The position numbers and the translations under genes were made by a program. The notes under the pieces were generated by a model, which saw only the letters and a list, made by a program, of their open reading frames with translations, was not told where the DNA came from and made no database searches. Of a stretch of DNA of 64,000 nucleotides, positions 8,768 through 17,817 are shown piece after piece. Position 1 is the stretch's first letter. Each line of letters opens with the position of its first letter. Source of the stretch: Demequina sediminis (lineage in GTDB: Bacteria; Actinomycetota; Actinomycetes; Actinomycetales; Demequinaceae); the NCBI RefSeq assembly GCF_030296675.1, contig NZ_AP027736.1:930001-994000 (forward strand), read 5' to 3'.

Positions 8768-8869
8768 AGGTGAACCAAGGTGCTCCGCGGAGCGCCTCAG
8801 CGCGAGAAGAACTGTAGCACGGCAGGACCGGCCCAGATTCCACTCGCGCCGTGGCGCCCCGCGGTCACG

Positions 8870-9016
8870 TCAGGTGAAGAGGCTCACGCCTCCGGGGCCG
8901 ATCAGCAGTGCGACGACGATCAGCACGATGCCCCACAGAATCTGCTTCTGGAACAGTCGGATGACGCCGATGATGCCGATGATCGCGGCGATAATCCACA
9001 GGATGAGATCCCACAT
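8870..9016 (-). CDS. GPGG-motif small membrane protein
   Basis: A 48-residue protein made of two hydrophobic helices and ending in LLIGPGGVSLFT, the signature of the small actinobacterial GPGG-motif membrane proteins. Its function is unknown. The first helix is Ile/Ala-rich (WIIAAIIGIIGVI) and the second follows the turn RLFQKQILWG. The ATG at 9016 has AGGAG about 7 nt upstream; a longer in-frame start would add a non-hydrophobic Arg-rich leader and is unlikely. Confidence 0.8.
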   Translation of the reverse strand: MWDLILWIIAAIIGIIGVIRLFQKQILWGIVLIVVALLIGPGGVSLFT

Positions 9017-9144
9017 GGTTCTTCTCCTTCTCGTTTGTCTTGCATGTTCTGCATGATGCACAAGGGTCAACCGCACGTGACGTCCCAGGTATTCCCGACT
9101 CCGTTGGATGACACGTCATCGACCGCCCCCGAATCGGGGCTTCT

Positions 9145-12100
9145 CTAACGGAAGTCGCGACTGCGTGAGGGGACCCTCAGCGACATCGGAGATAGGTGTT
9201 CCGCCACCAGGTTTGTGGAGCCGTCCGCCCTCTCGATGCGGCCCCGAATCACCAGCGCGGGGGACCTCCTGGCGACCGCCTGAAACCTCTTCCACACCCC
9301 CACCGAACAGATCACGTTGAGGAAGCCCGTTTCATCCTCAAGCGAGATGAACGTGACGCCGCGCGCGGTGCCGGGGCGCTGGCGATGAGTGACGATTCCG
9401 GCGACGGTGATGCGCCGCTCGGCCTCGTGAGTGAGGACGTCGGCGACGCGCAGCACGCCCGCCTTATCGAGCCCCTCGCGCACGAACGCGGTGGGGTAGC
9501 CATCGACCGAGACGCCGGAGGCCCACACGTCCGCGACCGCCTCCTCGACCTCGCTCATGCCCGGCAGCATGGGCGCCTTCGCGCCCGGCGCGGTGCCGGG
9601 CAGCGTGTCGGGACCCTCCCGGGACAGCACGCCCGAGGCCCACAGCCCCTCGCGGCGGGTCACCCCGAACGTCTCGAGTGCTCCCGCGGTCGCGAGCGTC
9701 TCCCACTGCGGCGTCGACAGTCCCTTCTCGGGCGCGAGCCCCGCCTCCCCCGAGACCCCCTTGGGGCGGATCCTCACGCGGCGCGCCATGTCCTCGAGCG
9801 ACTCGAACGGGCCCGCGGCGCGCGCCGCGACAATCGCCGCCGCGGCATCGTCCCCCAACCCCCTCACCGCCCCCAGGCCCATCCTCACCGCAAGGGTCGG
9901 GTCCACGTGCACGAGCCGCGCGAGTTCCTCGCGCCTCTCCCCCGGCGGTTCGAAGGGTGCGTCGAGCTGCTCGATGCGTGCGCGCACCTCGGAGCGGGCC
10001 ACGCACGGTCGCAGGATCGCCTGTCCGTGGCGGCGAGCGTCCGCCGCGAGGGACTGCGGCGAGTAGAAACCCATGGGCTGCGCCGCGAGCAGCCCCGCGT
10101 AGAAGGCCGCCGGCCGGTGCACCTTGAGCCAGCTCGAGGCGTACACCAGGTAGGCGAAGGAGAACGAGTGCGACTCGGGAAAGCCGAAGTCCGAGAAGGC
10201 CTTGAGCTTGTCGAAGATCTGGTGGGCGACGTCCGCGGTCACGCCACGCGCATTGGCGCCCACCATGAACCGTGCGCGCAGTGCCTCCATGCGCTCGGGG
10301 CTGCGCTTGGAACCCATCGCGCGGCGCAGCTGGTCCGCGAGCGCGCCATCGAAGCCGGCGCAGTCCATCGCCATCTGCATGAGCTGCTCCTGGAACAGCG
10401 GCACCCCCAGCGTCTTTCCCAGGGACTTCTCGAGCAGCGGATGGAGGTAGGTCACGGGCTCGCGACCGCGCGCGCGGTTGATGTACGGATGCACGGAGCC
10501 GCCCTGAATGGGCCCGGGACGGATGAGCGCAACCTCGATGACGATGTCGTAGAAACGGCGCGGCCGGAGGCGGGGCAGCGTCGCCATCTGTGCGCGCGAC
10601 TCGACCTGGAACACGCCCACGGTGTCCGCCGCGCACAGGAGGTCGTAGACCTCGGGATCCTCCTGCGGCAGCGAGTGCAGCCCGAGGTCCTCGCGGCGGA
10701 TGTCCTGCAGGTCCCTGAACGCGTACTTGAGCGCGGACAGCATGCCCAGGCCCAGCAGGTCGAACTTCACCAGCCCAGCATCGGCGCAGTCGTCCTTGTC
10801 CCATTGGAGGACCGTGCGACCGGGCATGCGCGCCCACTCGACCGGGCACACGTCGATGACGGGGCGGTCGCACAGGACCATGCCGCCGGGGTGGATGCCC
10901 AGGTGGCGCGGCAGGCGCAGGAAGCGGTCCGCGAGGTCAAGGACGGTCGAGGGGATGTGCTCGAGGTCCTGCGTGGGGGGCGGCTCGGGCCACATCGCGT
11001 CGCGCTGCTTCGCCGCCCACTCCTCCTGCTTCTCTGGTGGCACCCGCAGCGCACTCCACCGGTCGATCGACTTGGACCAGGCATCCTGCTGCCCCACGTC
11101 GAAGCCCAGCGCGCGGGCGGCGTCGCGCACCGCGGAGCGCGGCCGGTATTGGATGACATTTGCAACCATGGCCGCGTTGATGCGACCAAACCGCGCGAAG
11201 ACGTACTGGATGACCTCCTCGCGGCGGTCGGACTCGATGTCGACGTCGATGTCGGGTGGGCCGTCGCGCTCGGGGGCGAGGAAGCGCTCGAACAACAGCC
11301 CGTGCGTGACCGCGTCCACCGCGGTGACGCCGAGCGCGAAACACACGGCGCTGTTGGCCGCGGAGCCGCGCCCCTGGCACAGGATGTCCGCGCGGCGGCA
11401 GAACGCCACGATGTCGTGGACGATCAGGAAGTAGCCGGGGAAGTCGAGCGCCTCGATCACCGCGAGTTCGTGCTCGATCTGCTTCCATGCGCCGGGGACC
11501 CGTTCCGCGTCGGGCGGCCCGTAGCGCTCCCGCGCGCCGCGGTACGTGAGCTCGCGCAGCCAGCTGGCCTCCGTGTGGCCGGGCGGGACGGGATAGGGCG
11601 GCAGGTTCGGGGCGACCAGGTGGAGGTCGAACGCGCATTCGGCGGCCAGTCGGGCCGCGGTGGTGACGGCCTGGGGATGACGCCGATGCCGGAACAGCAT
11701 CTCTCCCGCGCTGCGCAGGTGCTGTCCTGGCGAGCCGGGCAGCCAGCCGTCCATCGCGTCGAGGGAGGAACGTGCGCGCACCGCGGCGAGCGCGCCGGCA
11801 AGGTCGGCATCGCGCGGGGTCGCGTAGTGCGCGTTGGTGGTCGCGACCAGCGGCAACGATGCGTCGAGGGCCAGGTCCGCGAGTGCGGCGTTCACCTCGG
11901 AGTCGTGAGGAGAGCCGGAGTCCGTGATCTCGACCGCGACCCCCTCCCTGCCGAACATCGCGACCAGCCGGTCGAGCTCGAGGCGCGCCGCGGCGTAGCC
12001 GTCGCGCGAGACGCCCCCCGCCAGGGCATCGGCTCCCGCCCTGCGCGCTCCCCCCACGCCGGAGCCGCCCATGCCCGTGAGGGCGGCACGCACGGGGCCC

Positions 12101-12552
12101 TTGCGGCAGCCGGTGAGGACCAGCAGATGGCCGGCACCCGCATCCGCGAGAGTCTCGAGGGTGTAGCGCGCAAGGCCTTTCTCCCCCGTCGCGAGGTGTG
12201 CCATGCCGATCGCATGACTGAGCCGCGAGTAGCCCTCGGCGCCGCGCGCGAGGACCACGAGGTGGGACGCGCGTGGGTCGGGCACCCCGGTGGGCGGGTC
12301 GAGCACGGGGCGTCCGCCGGGGCCGTCGACGGCGAGGCTGAGCTCCGCGCCAAAGACGGTGGGCAGTCCGATTGCCCGCGCGGCACCGGCGAAGCGCACC
12401 GCGCCGTAGAGTCCGTCGTGGTCGGTGAGCGCGAGCGCGCTGAGTCCCAGGCGGCCGGCCTCCGCCGCCATCTCCTCGGGCATGCTGGCGCCGTCGAGGA
12501 AGCTGAAGGCGCTGTGGGCGTGCAGCTCCGCGTAGTCGGGCACGTCAGTCAT
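9145..12552 (-). CDS. dnaE2: Error-prone DNA polymerase III alpha subunit
   Basis: A 1135-residue C-family polymerase of the DnaE2 (ImuC) type, which copies past damaged bases and causes damage-induced mutagenesis together with ImuA' and ImuB. Domains in order: PHP (YAELHAHSAFSFLDG, then ALTDHDGLYG), the polymerase palm with GRGSAANSA and the catalytic PDIDVDIES, fingers and helix-hairpin-helix, and a C-terminal OB fold (ITVAGIVTHRQRPGTARG). Length is normal for DnaE2 and shorter than replicative DnaE1. The start overlaps the end of imuB by 8 bp, so it is translationally coupled and falls under the LexA box ahead of imuB. Confidence 0.95.
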   Translation of the reverse strand: MTDVPDYAELHAHSAFSFLDGASMPEEMAAEAGRLGLSALALTDHDGLYGAVRFAGAARAIGLPTVFGAELSLAVDGPGGRPVLDPPTGVPDPRASHLVVLARGAEGYSRLSHAIGMAHLATGEKGLARYTLETLADAGAGHLLVLTGCRKGPVRAALTGMGGSGVGGARRAGADALAGGVSRDGYAAARLELDRLVAMFGREGVAVEITDSGSPHDSEVNAALADLALDASLPLVATTNAHYATPRDADLAGALAAVRARSSLDAMDGWLPGSPGQHLRSAGEMLFRHRRHPQAVTTAARLAAECAFDLHLVAPNLPPYPVPPGHTEASWLRELTYRGARERYGPPDAERVPGAWKQIEHELAVIEALDFPGYFLIVHDIVAFCRRADILCQGRGSAANSAVCFALGVTAVDAVTHGLLFERFLAPERDGPPDIDVDIESDRREEVIQYVFARFGRINAAMVANVIQYRPRSAVRDAARALGFDVGQQDAWSKSIDRWSALRVPPEKQEEWAAKQRDAMWPEPPPTQDLEHIPSTVLDLADRFLRLPRHLGIHPGGMVLCDRPVIDVCPVEWARMPGRTVLQWDKDDCADAGLVKFDLLGLGMLSALKYAFRDLQDIRREDLGLHSLPQEDPEVYDLLCAADTVGVFQVESRAQMATLPRLRPRRFYDIVIEVALIRPGPIQGGSVHPYINRARGREPVTYLHPLLEKSLGKTLGVPLFQEQLMQMAMDCAGFDGALADQLRRAMGSKRSPERMEALRARFMVGANARGVTADVAHQIFDKLKAFSDFGFPESHSFSFAYLVYASSWLKVHRPAAFYAGLLAAQPMGFYSPQSLAADARRHGQAILRPCVARSEVRARIEQLDAPFEPPGERREELARLVHVDPTLAVRMGLGAVRGLGDDAAAAIVAARAAGPFESLEDMARRVRIRPKGVSGEAGLAPEKGLSTPQWETLATAGALETFGVTRREGLWASGVLSREGPDTLPGTAPGAKAPMLPGMSEVEEAVADVWASGVSVDGYPTAFVREGLDKAGVLRVADVLTHEAERRITVAGIVTHRQRPGTARGVTFISLEDETGFLNVICSVGVWKRFQAVARRSPALVIRGRIERADGSTNLVAEHLSPMSLRVPSRSRDFR

Positions 12553-14248
12553 AGATGGCCTCAAGCGTCCAGCGCCCCTCGCCGTACGCGAGCAGCACCG
12601 CGAGGTCGCCCTCGTCGCCCTCACGCAGCGCGACCTGGAGGTAGACACGCCGGGACGCATCCTCGGACCACCAGCGCTCGGCGACCGGCCAGGGACCCGC
12701 CCACGACTCCACGGGGCGTGCGCGGTCCCACACGGGCCCCTCGAGGCGGCCCACATGCCCTGCGGACGGGTGGCGCTGAGCCGCGCGGGCGCGTTCGTCG
12801 GAGGGGTCGGCCTCGAGCCGCACCCACGTGGGCGGAGCGCTCACGGCGAGGCGTCGGCTCACGCTGACCGGGGCGCCGCCCGCGTCGAGCACGAGCGCGG
12901 GGCGGGGTGCGGGGGGCACCGTCGCGGGCGGCGGGTCGGGAATGCGTCCCGGCCATGGATGGGCGATCGCACGAGCAGGGGGTGCCTCCTGGCCCCAGGG
13001 CACCACGTGTGCCCTGTCACGGGGAGAACGCCCGCCCTGTTCGGCGACCGCGAGCACGCCCTCGGGGCCCAGCAGCCCCTGGACGCGTTCGAGGGCGCGG
13101 TGCGCGCGGGAGTCCGCCCCCGACACCCCGCCCCACAGATAGGACTGCTCCGCGCCCAGCGGCAGGACATCCTCCGCCACGAGCGCGAGGGACGCGAGGG
13201 GCGCTGGCTCCGGATCGACCGCACCGGCGCCCGCACCGGTGGCGGTGCCGGACAGCCACCCCTCGAGCTGCCACCGCACGCGGTCGGTCATGTGACGGGC
13301 GAAGGCACCCGCGCGCGTGCCCACATCCGTGCGCCACACCCGCTCGAGCTCGTGACCCTTCTCGGTGCGAGCGACGATCCGCACGCGTCCGCACCGCATG
13401 CCCGCGTCGAGCAGCGCGCGGTCGAGGCTCGCCGCGGCCTCCGCCGCGAGGGAGGTGAGTTGTTCGACGCGCTCCGCGGGGTCCTCGAACACGAGCTCGA
13501 CGGCGATGTCCTCCTCGCCGCGCCGCACCACGGGCGGCGCGAGGTCCTCGCCACCCGCGAGCCGGTGGGCCCACGCACCCACGGGACCAAACCGCGCGAG
13601 AACGTCCGCGGAGGGCAGCGCAGAGAGGTCCCCGAGCGTCACGATCCCCAAGCGCGTGAGCACGCTCGCGAGACGCTCGACCTCGTCTCGCTGGGTCCGC
13701 TCCATGGCCGCGAGCGCGAGCGTCCCGATGGGCGCGGGAGCCAGGTAGTCGCGCGAGGCGCCCTCCGGCACCAGCATGCTCTCGCGCGCGGCGAGCACCG
13801 CGGCCAGCAACCCGTCCGCGGCCCCCACCGCGCACTCCACCCCCGCGTACTCCGCCACCGCGCTCACGAGCGCCTCGGCAAGGGCCTCCTCCGAGCCGTG
13901 AAAGCGCGCGGCACCCTCGGCGGGGATCATGAGCAGCCCCGGGCGGGAGATCTCGACCCCCGACACGGCCTGCTCGGCGGCGGCCGCCACGGCCTCGAAC
14001 AGGCGCGAGTCGCGTCCCTCGTCGTGAGCGAGGATCGCGAGCTCGGGACAGGCCCGCTGCGCGAGCCTGCGCGTGCTGCCACGGCGGACCCCTGCCGCGC
14101 GGGCCGCCGCGGACACCGCCACCAGGGAGCGCCCGTGCAGGACCGCCGCGGGCGCGTCCGCCCCCAGGCCGGCCTCGGTCATGGCGGCGACCACGGGCCA
14201 GTCGGGAACCCACAGCACGGCACGGCGCGTCACCGTCACAACAGCCAT
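12545..14248 (-). CDS. imuB: ImuB, Y-family polymerase-like mutasome protein
   Basis: A 567-residue Y-family DNA polymerase homologue. ImuB proteins lack a working active site and act as the hub linking DnaE2, ImuA' and the beta clamp. The N-terminus (AVLWVPDWPVVAA) aligns with the palm start, and the first catalytic-type acidic cluster seen in DinB is not obvious. A helix-hairpin-helix-like region (ASVLTRLGIVTLGDLSALP) sits near residue 195. The C-terminal third is Pro/Arg-rich and ends in RWTLEAIYD, a usual ImuB tail. The start has a GGGAGGT ribosome-binding site and a perfect SOS box 19-34 bp upstream. Confidence 0.92.
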   Translation of the reverse strand: MAVVTVTRRAVLWVPDWPVVAAMTEAGLGADAPAAVLHGRSLVAVSAAARAAGVRRGSTRRLAQRACPELAILAHDEGRDSRLFEAVAAAAEQAVSGVEISRPGLLMIPAEGAARFHGSEEALAEALVSAVAEYAGVECAVGAADGLLAAVLAARESMLVPEGASRDYLAPAPIGTLALAAMERTQRDEVERLASVLTRLGIVTLGDLSALPSADVLARFGPVGAWAHRLAGGEDLAPPVVRRGEEDIAVELVFEDPAERVEQLTSLAAEAAASLDRALLDAGMRCGRVRIVARTEKGHELERVWRTDVGTRAGAFARHMTDRVRWQLEGWLSGTATGAGAGAVDPEPAPLASLALVAEDVLPLGAEQSYLWGGVSGADSRAHRALERVQGLLGPEGVLAVAEQGGRSPRDRAHVVPWGQEAPPARAIAHPWPGRIPDPPPATVPPAPRPALVLDAGGAPVSVSRRLAVSAPPTWVRLEADPSDERARAAQRHPSAGHVGRLEGPVWDRARPVESWAGPWPVAERWWSEDASRRVYLQVALREGDEGDLAVLLAYGEGRWTLEAIYD

Positions 14249-14266
14249 GCCACACCTCCCAGCGAT

Positions 14267-14282
14267 TCGAACATATGTTCGA
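14267..14282. promoter_or_regulatory. LexA (SOS) box of imuB-dnaE2
   Basis: TCGAACATATGTTCGA is a perfect 16-bp palindrome matching the actinobacterial LexA site GAAC-N4-GTTC. It includes a TATGTT that could be the -10 of imuB, so LexA binding would directly block the promoter. Confidence 0.92.
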
Positions 14283-14357
14283 GTGTGACACGAGCGTCCG
14301 ACAGGACGCTAGTCGCCGAGAGGCCTCTCGCGCCGAGCACGGCGCGAACTCCTGCAC

Positions 14358-14363
14358 TACCGT
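14358..14363 (+). promoter_or_regulatory. -10 element of lipoprotein gene
   Basis: TACCGT, 6 nt before the ATG at 14370. It supports that ATG as the true start even though the downstream frame is broken by one base. Confidence 0.5.
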
Positions 14364-14369
14364 GACGCC

Positions 14370-15064
14370 ATGAACCCGCACCCGAGGCCACCCAGCCAAA
14401 GGCGCCCAGCCCGAGCGCCCGTGAGACCGCTACCGCGCGCGCTCACCCCCTCGCCCTCCTTCCGCTCGTCGTGCTCGCAGGCTGTCAGAGCGCGCCCTCT
14501 GTGGATCTCTGGAGACAACTTCCCGAGCCCACGAGCTTTCGGGAGGACACCATTGACAACCTCTCTGAACTCGTGGAGCGATCGGATCTGGTGATCGAGG
14601 GTGAGATCGTCGACATTGCGATTCGCGACCGCGGAGTCTGGTCAGAACCCCAGGGGCCCGACGATCTCGCCATCTTCGCCGAGGACATCGTGCTGACAGT
14701 GCACGCCACCGATTCCAAAGATTCAGAAGATATCGAGATCCGCATTGAGCGTCTCTATGACGAGCAACCTGGGTCAGGCCCTCTCGATGAGCGCTCCCTC
14801 AAGGTGGATTCCGACATGTACGTGTTTGCACTCATCAACGACGAGCATGCGGTCGCACTCGAGGCAGACGGCCCCGGATATCGATGCACCGACGAAGCGG
14901 ATTTCTGCGGACTGACATTCAGCGATGGCATCCTCTACACCACTCCACGCCACACCGGCGAAGCCGTGCCCGTGAGCACGCTCCTCCCGGACGCCGGCGC
15001 GGTCACATCGTTCGCCGACATTCACGCCCTCGCAGCCGAGAGTGGCGTCACCGCCCTGAGCTGA
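14370..15064 (+). CDS. Putative lipoprotein, unknown function (frameshifted here)
   Basis: A protein of about 231 residues with no recognised domain. Read from the ATG, the frame leaves a signal peptide at the C run 14446-14450. Adding one C gives an Arg-rich n-region, a hydrophobic stretch LALLPLVV and the lipobox LAGC at 14474-14485, so the mature protein would be lipid-anchored on the outer face of the membrane. The mature part is acidic (DLVIEGEIVDIAIRD) and contains two cysteines in YRCTDEADFCG. Codon use is less GC-rich than in the neighbours and the gene splits the imuA'-imuB pair in the opposite orientation, both signs of later insertion. Confidence 0.6.
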
Positions 15065-15079
15065 GCCGCGTGCCACCCC

Positions 15080-15777
15080 TCATGCCGCGCCGCCGAGCGC
15101 ACGCAAGGGCGCGGGCCCCGTCGGGACACCCGCGCCGTGACGCGCCGGGAGCCCGCCACCATCGAGCGTCAACGTGACCAGCCGCGCGCGGCCCGCCTGA
15201 CGGCCCTGGGCCCGCACCGTCAGATCGCGCGTGCGCAACCGACCGTCCCCCGCCCCGAGTCCGCTCCAGCGTGACTCCACGACGGTCAGGCTCACGTGAG
15301 CCCCCGCCCAGGCACCCCCGCGATCATCACCACGCCCCGCTCGCGTGCACGTGAGGCGAGCCGCCGCCTGTCGGAGTCGGACAGCGCCAGCCCCTCACCA
15401 AGCAGCACCACGTCCATGCCGTCGATGCACGCACCCGCGGCCGCGGCGGCCTGCACCCCGGGGTGAGGAATGAGCCCCACGCGCGCGAGGTCCAGCCCGC
15501 GTCGCGCGGCCGCCACCACCCCGAGAGAGGGGATCCCCACCACCGCGGTCCACGAACCCGCTGCCGAGGCCGCGGCGGCAAGCGCCAGCATGAGCGAGGT
15601 CGATCCCTCGACCGAGATCACCTGGCCGCGTCGCAGCCCCTGCGGCAGCACCGCGTCGAGGCCCGTGGCGAGCGGCAGCGTGGGCGCCTCCCACCGGTCC
15701 CGGCTGGTGCCCACCCGGAGCTGGACCTCACCGAGAGCGGCGCGCGCCTTGGCGATCCTCGCCTCGACCGTCTCCAT
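15080..15777 (-). CDS. imuA': ImuA', RecA-like mutasome protein (frameshifted here)
   Basis: An accessory protein of DnaE2/ImuB mutagenesis, distantly related to RecA. The first part (161 codons from ATG 15777) contains GLDAVLPQGLRRGQVISVEG, a degenerate Walker-like region, and ends abruptly. The C-terminal part (LTVVESRWSGLGAGDGRLR) continues in another frame. Adding one base in the C run 15315-15319 restores a single protein of about 232 residues through AWAGAHVSLTVVES, the usual ImuA' ending. The alternative is two ORFs coupled by a GTGA overlap at 15292-15295. A LexA box lies 53 bp upstream of the start. Confidence 0.75.
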
Positions 15778-15829
15778 GCTTCCTCACCCCCGGCATCGTC
15801 CGTACACCTGATCCAGCCGCCCGATTCAT

Positions 15830-15845
15830 TCGAACGTATGTTCGA
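15830..15845. promoter_or_regulatory. LexA (SOS) box of imuA'
   Basis: TCGAACGTATGTTCGA keeps both perfect 6-bp arms (TCGAAC and GTTCGA) and differs from the imuB box only in the 4-bp spacer. It places imuA' in the SOS regulon separately from imuB-dnaE2. Confidence 0.9.
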
Positions 15846-15948
15846 TTATGACCCCGCCCTCCGACACTCGGCAAGGCGGCCCCCGCGGCCGCGCCGGCGC
15901 GGCCGCGGCGGTCCCATGGGCACGGTCACGGCCCGGAGGAAAAGGCCC

Positions 15949-15954
15949 TACTAT
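15949..15954 (+). promoter_or_regulatory. -10 element of GH13 glycosidase gene
   Basis: TACTAT, 8 nt before the ATG at 15963. The operator in codons 4-8 would then lie just downstream of the transcription start. Confidence 0.5.
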
Positions 15955-15962
15955 GGCTGACC

Positions 15963-17811
15963 ATGTCGACAATGCAAGCGCTTGCACGGGCCCACCACGA
16001 CGGCTCGGCGCTCTACGCCCCCGACGGACCAGTGGACCTGGGCGACACCGTGACCCTGCGCATGCGCGCGGACGCAAAGGCCGGCGTGGACCGGGTGTGG
16101 ATCCGCACCGTGCGCGACGGCGAGCCCGTCTACCTCGAGGCGCAGGCGGATGGCGAGCGCGACGGCGAGCGCTGGTTCGCCGCGGACCTCGAGCTTCACA
16201 ACCCGCTCACCTCCTACCGCTTCCTGCTCGAGGCGGGCGGCGAGGTCGCGTGGCTGAACGGCACCGGCGTGTCGCATCGCGACGTTCCCGACGCCCACGA
16301 CTTCAGCATCCACACGGAGGACTCGGCGCCGGCATGGCTCCGTGACTCAGTCGTTTACCAGGTATTTCCCGACCGCTTCGCACGCGATCCCGAAGGCGGG
16401 CCGACCACCACCCTCCCCGACTGGGCGATCCCTACCGCGTGGGACGCGGAACCGGCGGCGCTGCCCCCGCGCACGGGCAAGGAGGTCTTCGGCGGCACGC
16501 TGGGCGGCATCGAGTCGCGGCTCGATCACCTGCTCGGCCTGGGCGTCACCACGCTGTACCTCACGCCGTTCTTCCCCGGCCGTTCCAACCACCGCTACGA
16601 CGCGAGCACGTTCGATCACGTCGACCCGCTCCTGGGGGAGACGCCGCCCTCGCGTCGCTCACGCGCGCGGCGCACGCGCGCGGGCTCCGCGTCATGGGCG
16701 ACCTCACCACCAATCACACGGGCGCGGGTCACGACTGGTTCGCCGCCTCCGCGGATGCCTCCGCACCCGAGGCGGCGCACTACCTGTGGAACGAGTCCCG
16801 CGACGACTGGGTGGGCTGGCTCGGCCACCGCAGCCTGCCCAAGCTCGACTGGCGCGATCAGGCGCTGCGCGAGCGCATGATCGCGGGAGATACCTCAGCG
16901 GTGCGCCGCTGGCTCGCACCCCGTATGGGCTCGACGGCTGGCGCATCGACGTCGCCAACATGACGGGCCGCCACGGCGCCGTGGACCTCAACGCGGAGGT
17001 CGCGGAACACCTGCGCGGAACCGTCGCCGCGATGAACCCCGACGCCGCCGTGGTGGCCGAACACTGCCACGACGCGACCGCTGACCTGCGGCGCGGCGCG
17101 TGGGACGCGACCATGAACTACTCGGGATTCATGCGCCCCGCGTGGCAGTGGTTCGCCGCGCCGGGCACGGGCGCCCGCTACTTCGACGCCCCGGTCACCA
17201 TTCCGTCCCGCACGGGAGGCGAGGTCGCCGCCACGATGCGCGACTTCCTCGCGGGCGTGCCGTGGCGCGTCGCGGCCAGGAACTGGAACCTGCTGTCGAC
17301 CCACGACACGGCGCGGATCCGCACCATCACGGGCTCGCCGGAGCGCCAGCGCGCGGCCGCCGCGCTGCTCTACACGTACCCCGGCGTGCCGTTCGTCTTC
17401 GCGGGCGACGAGGGCGGTCTCGCCGGCGTCAATGGAGAACACGCACGGGTGCCGATGCCGTGGCACGACATCGACAGCGGCGGCCCCCGGTGGGATGGGG
17501 CCACTCACGCGACGTATCGCGAGTTGGGGCGCCTCAGGGCGGACTCGTGCGCGCTGCGCCACGGCGGGCTCAGGTGGGTCTACGCGGGGGACGATGCCCT
17601 GGTGTTCCTGCGCGAATGTCCTCACGAGCGACTCGCGGTGCTCATCGCGCGGGATGCCTGCGGCCCGGTCACGGTGGGCCTGGGCCCGGGCGTGCGTCGC
17701 CTCGAGACGCTCTACGGCGAGCTCGACGCGCGTCACGGTGTCGACAACGGGCTCGGGCGCATCACCCTTCGCACCGAGGGACCCGCCGCGCAGGTCTGGC
17801 GGCTGACGTAG
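15963..17811 (+). CDS. GH13 alpha-glycosidase (two frameshifts here)
   Basis: An alpha-amylase-family (GH13) enzyme of about 616 residues with an N-terminal beta-sandwich domain, resembling maltodextrin glucosidase or neopullulanase, acting on maltodextrins. Catalytic blocks are DLTTNHTG (region I), DGWRIDVAN (nucleophile Asp), VVAEHCHDA (acid/base Glu) and LSTHDTARI (transition-state Asp). The frame breaks twice: at the G run 16634-16638 (adding G gives DPLLGGDAALASL) and at the C run 16919-16922 (adding C gives LAPPYGLDGWRID). Both repairs restore conserved sequence, so the enzyme is probably intact in the organism. A LacI-type operator overlaps codons 4-8, suggesting sugar-controlled expression. 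Confidence 0.82.
15973..15986. promoter_or_regulatory. LacI-family operator-like palindrome
   Basis: TGCAAGCGCTTGCA is a perfect 14-bp palindrome with the central CG and flanking half-sites typical of LacI/GalR-family operators (TGNAANCGNTTNCA). It lies inside the first codons of the glycosidase gene, just after the presumed transcription start, where a bound repressor would block transcription. No LacI-family regulator is encoded in the window. Confidence 0.7.
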
Positions 17812-17817
17812 GGGGCG

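Noticed and set aside
9196..12867. A 1223-codon open frame antisense to dnaE2, and similar long antisense frames at 5880-7190, 12755-14365, 22413-23690, 40178-41593 and 44119-45426
   Set aside because: High GC at third codon positions removes stop codons from the opposite strand. The products are Arg/His/Gly-rich and match nothing, while the sense products are complete known proteins.
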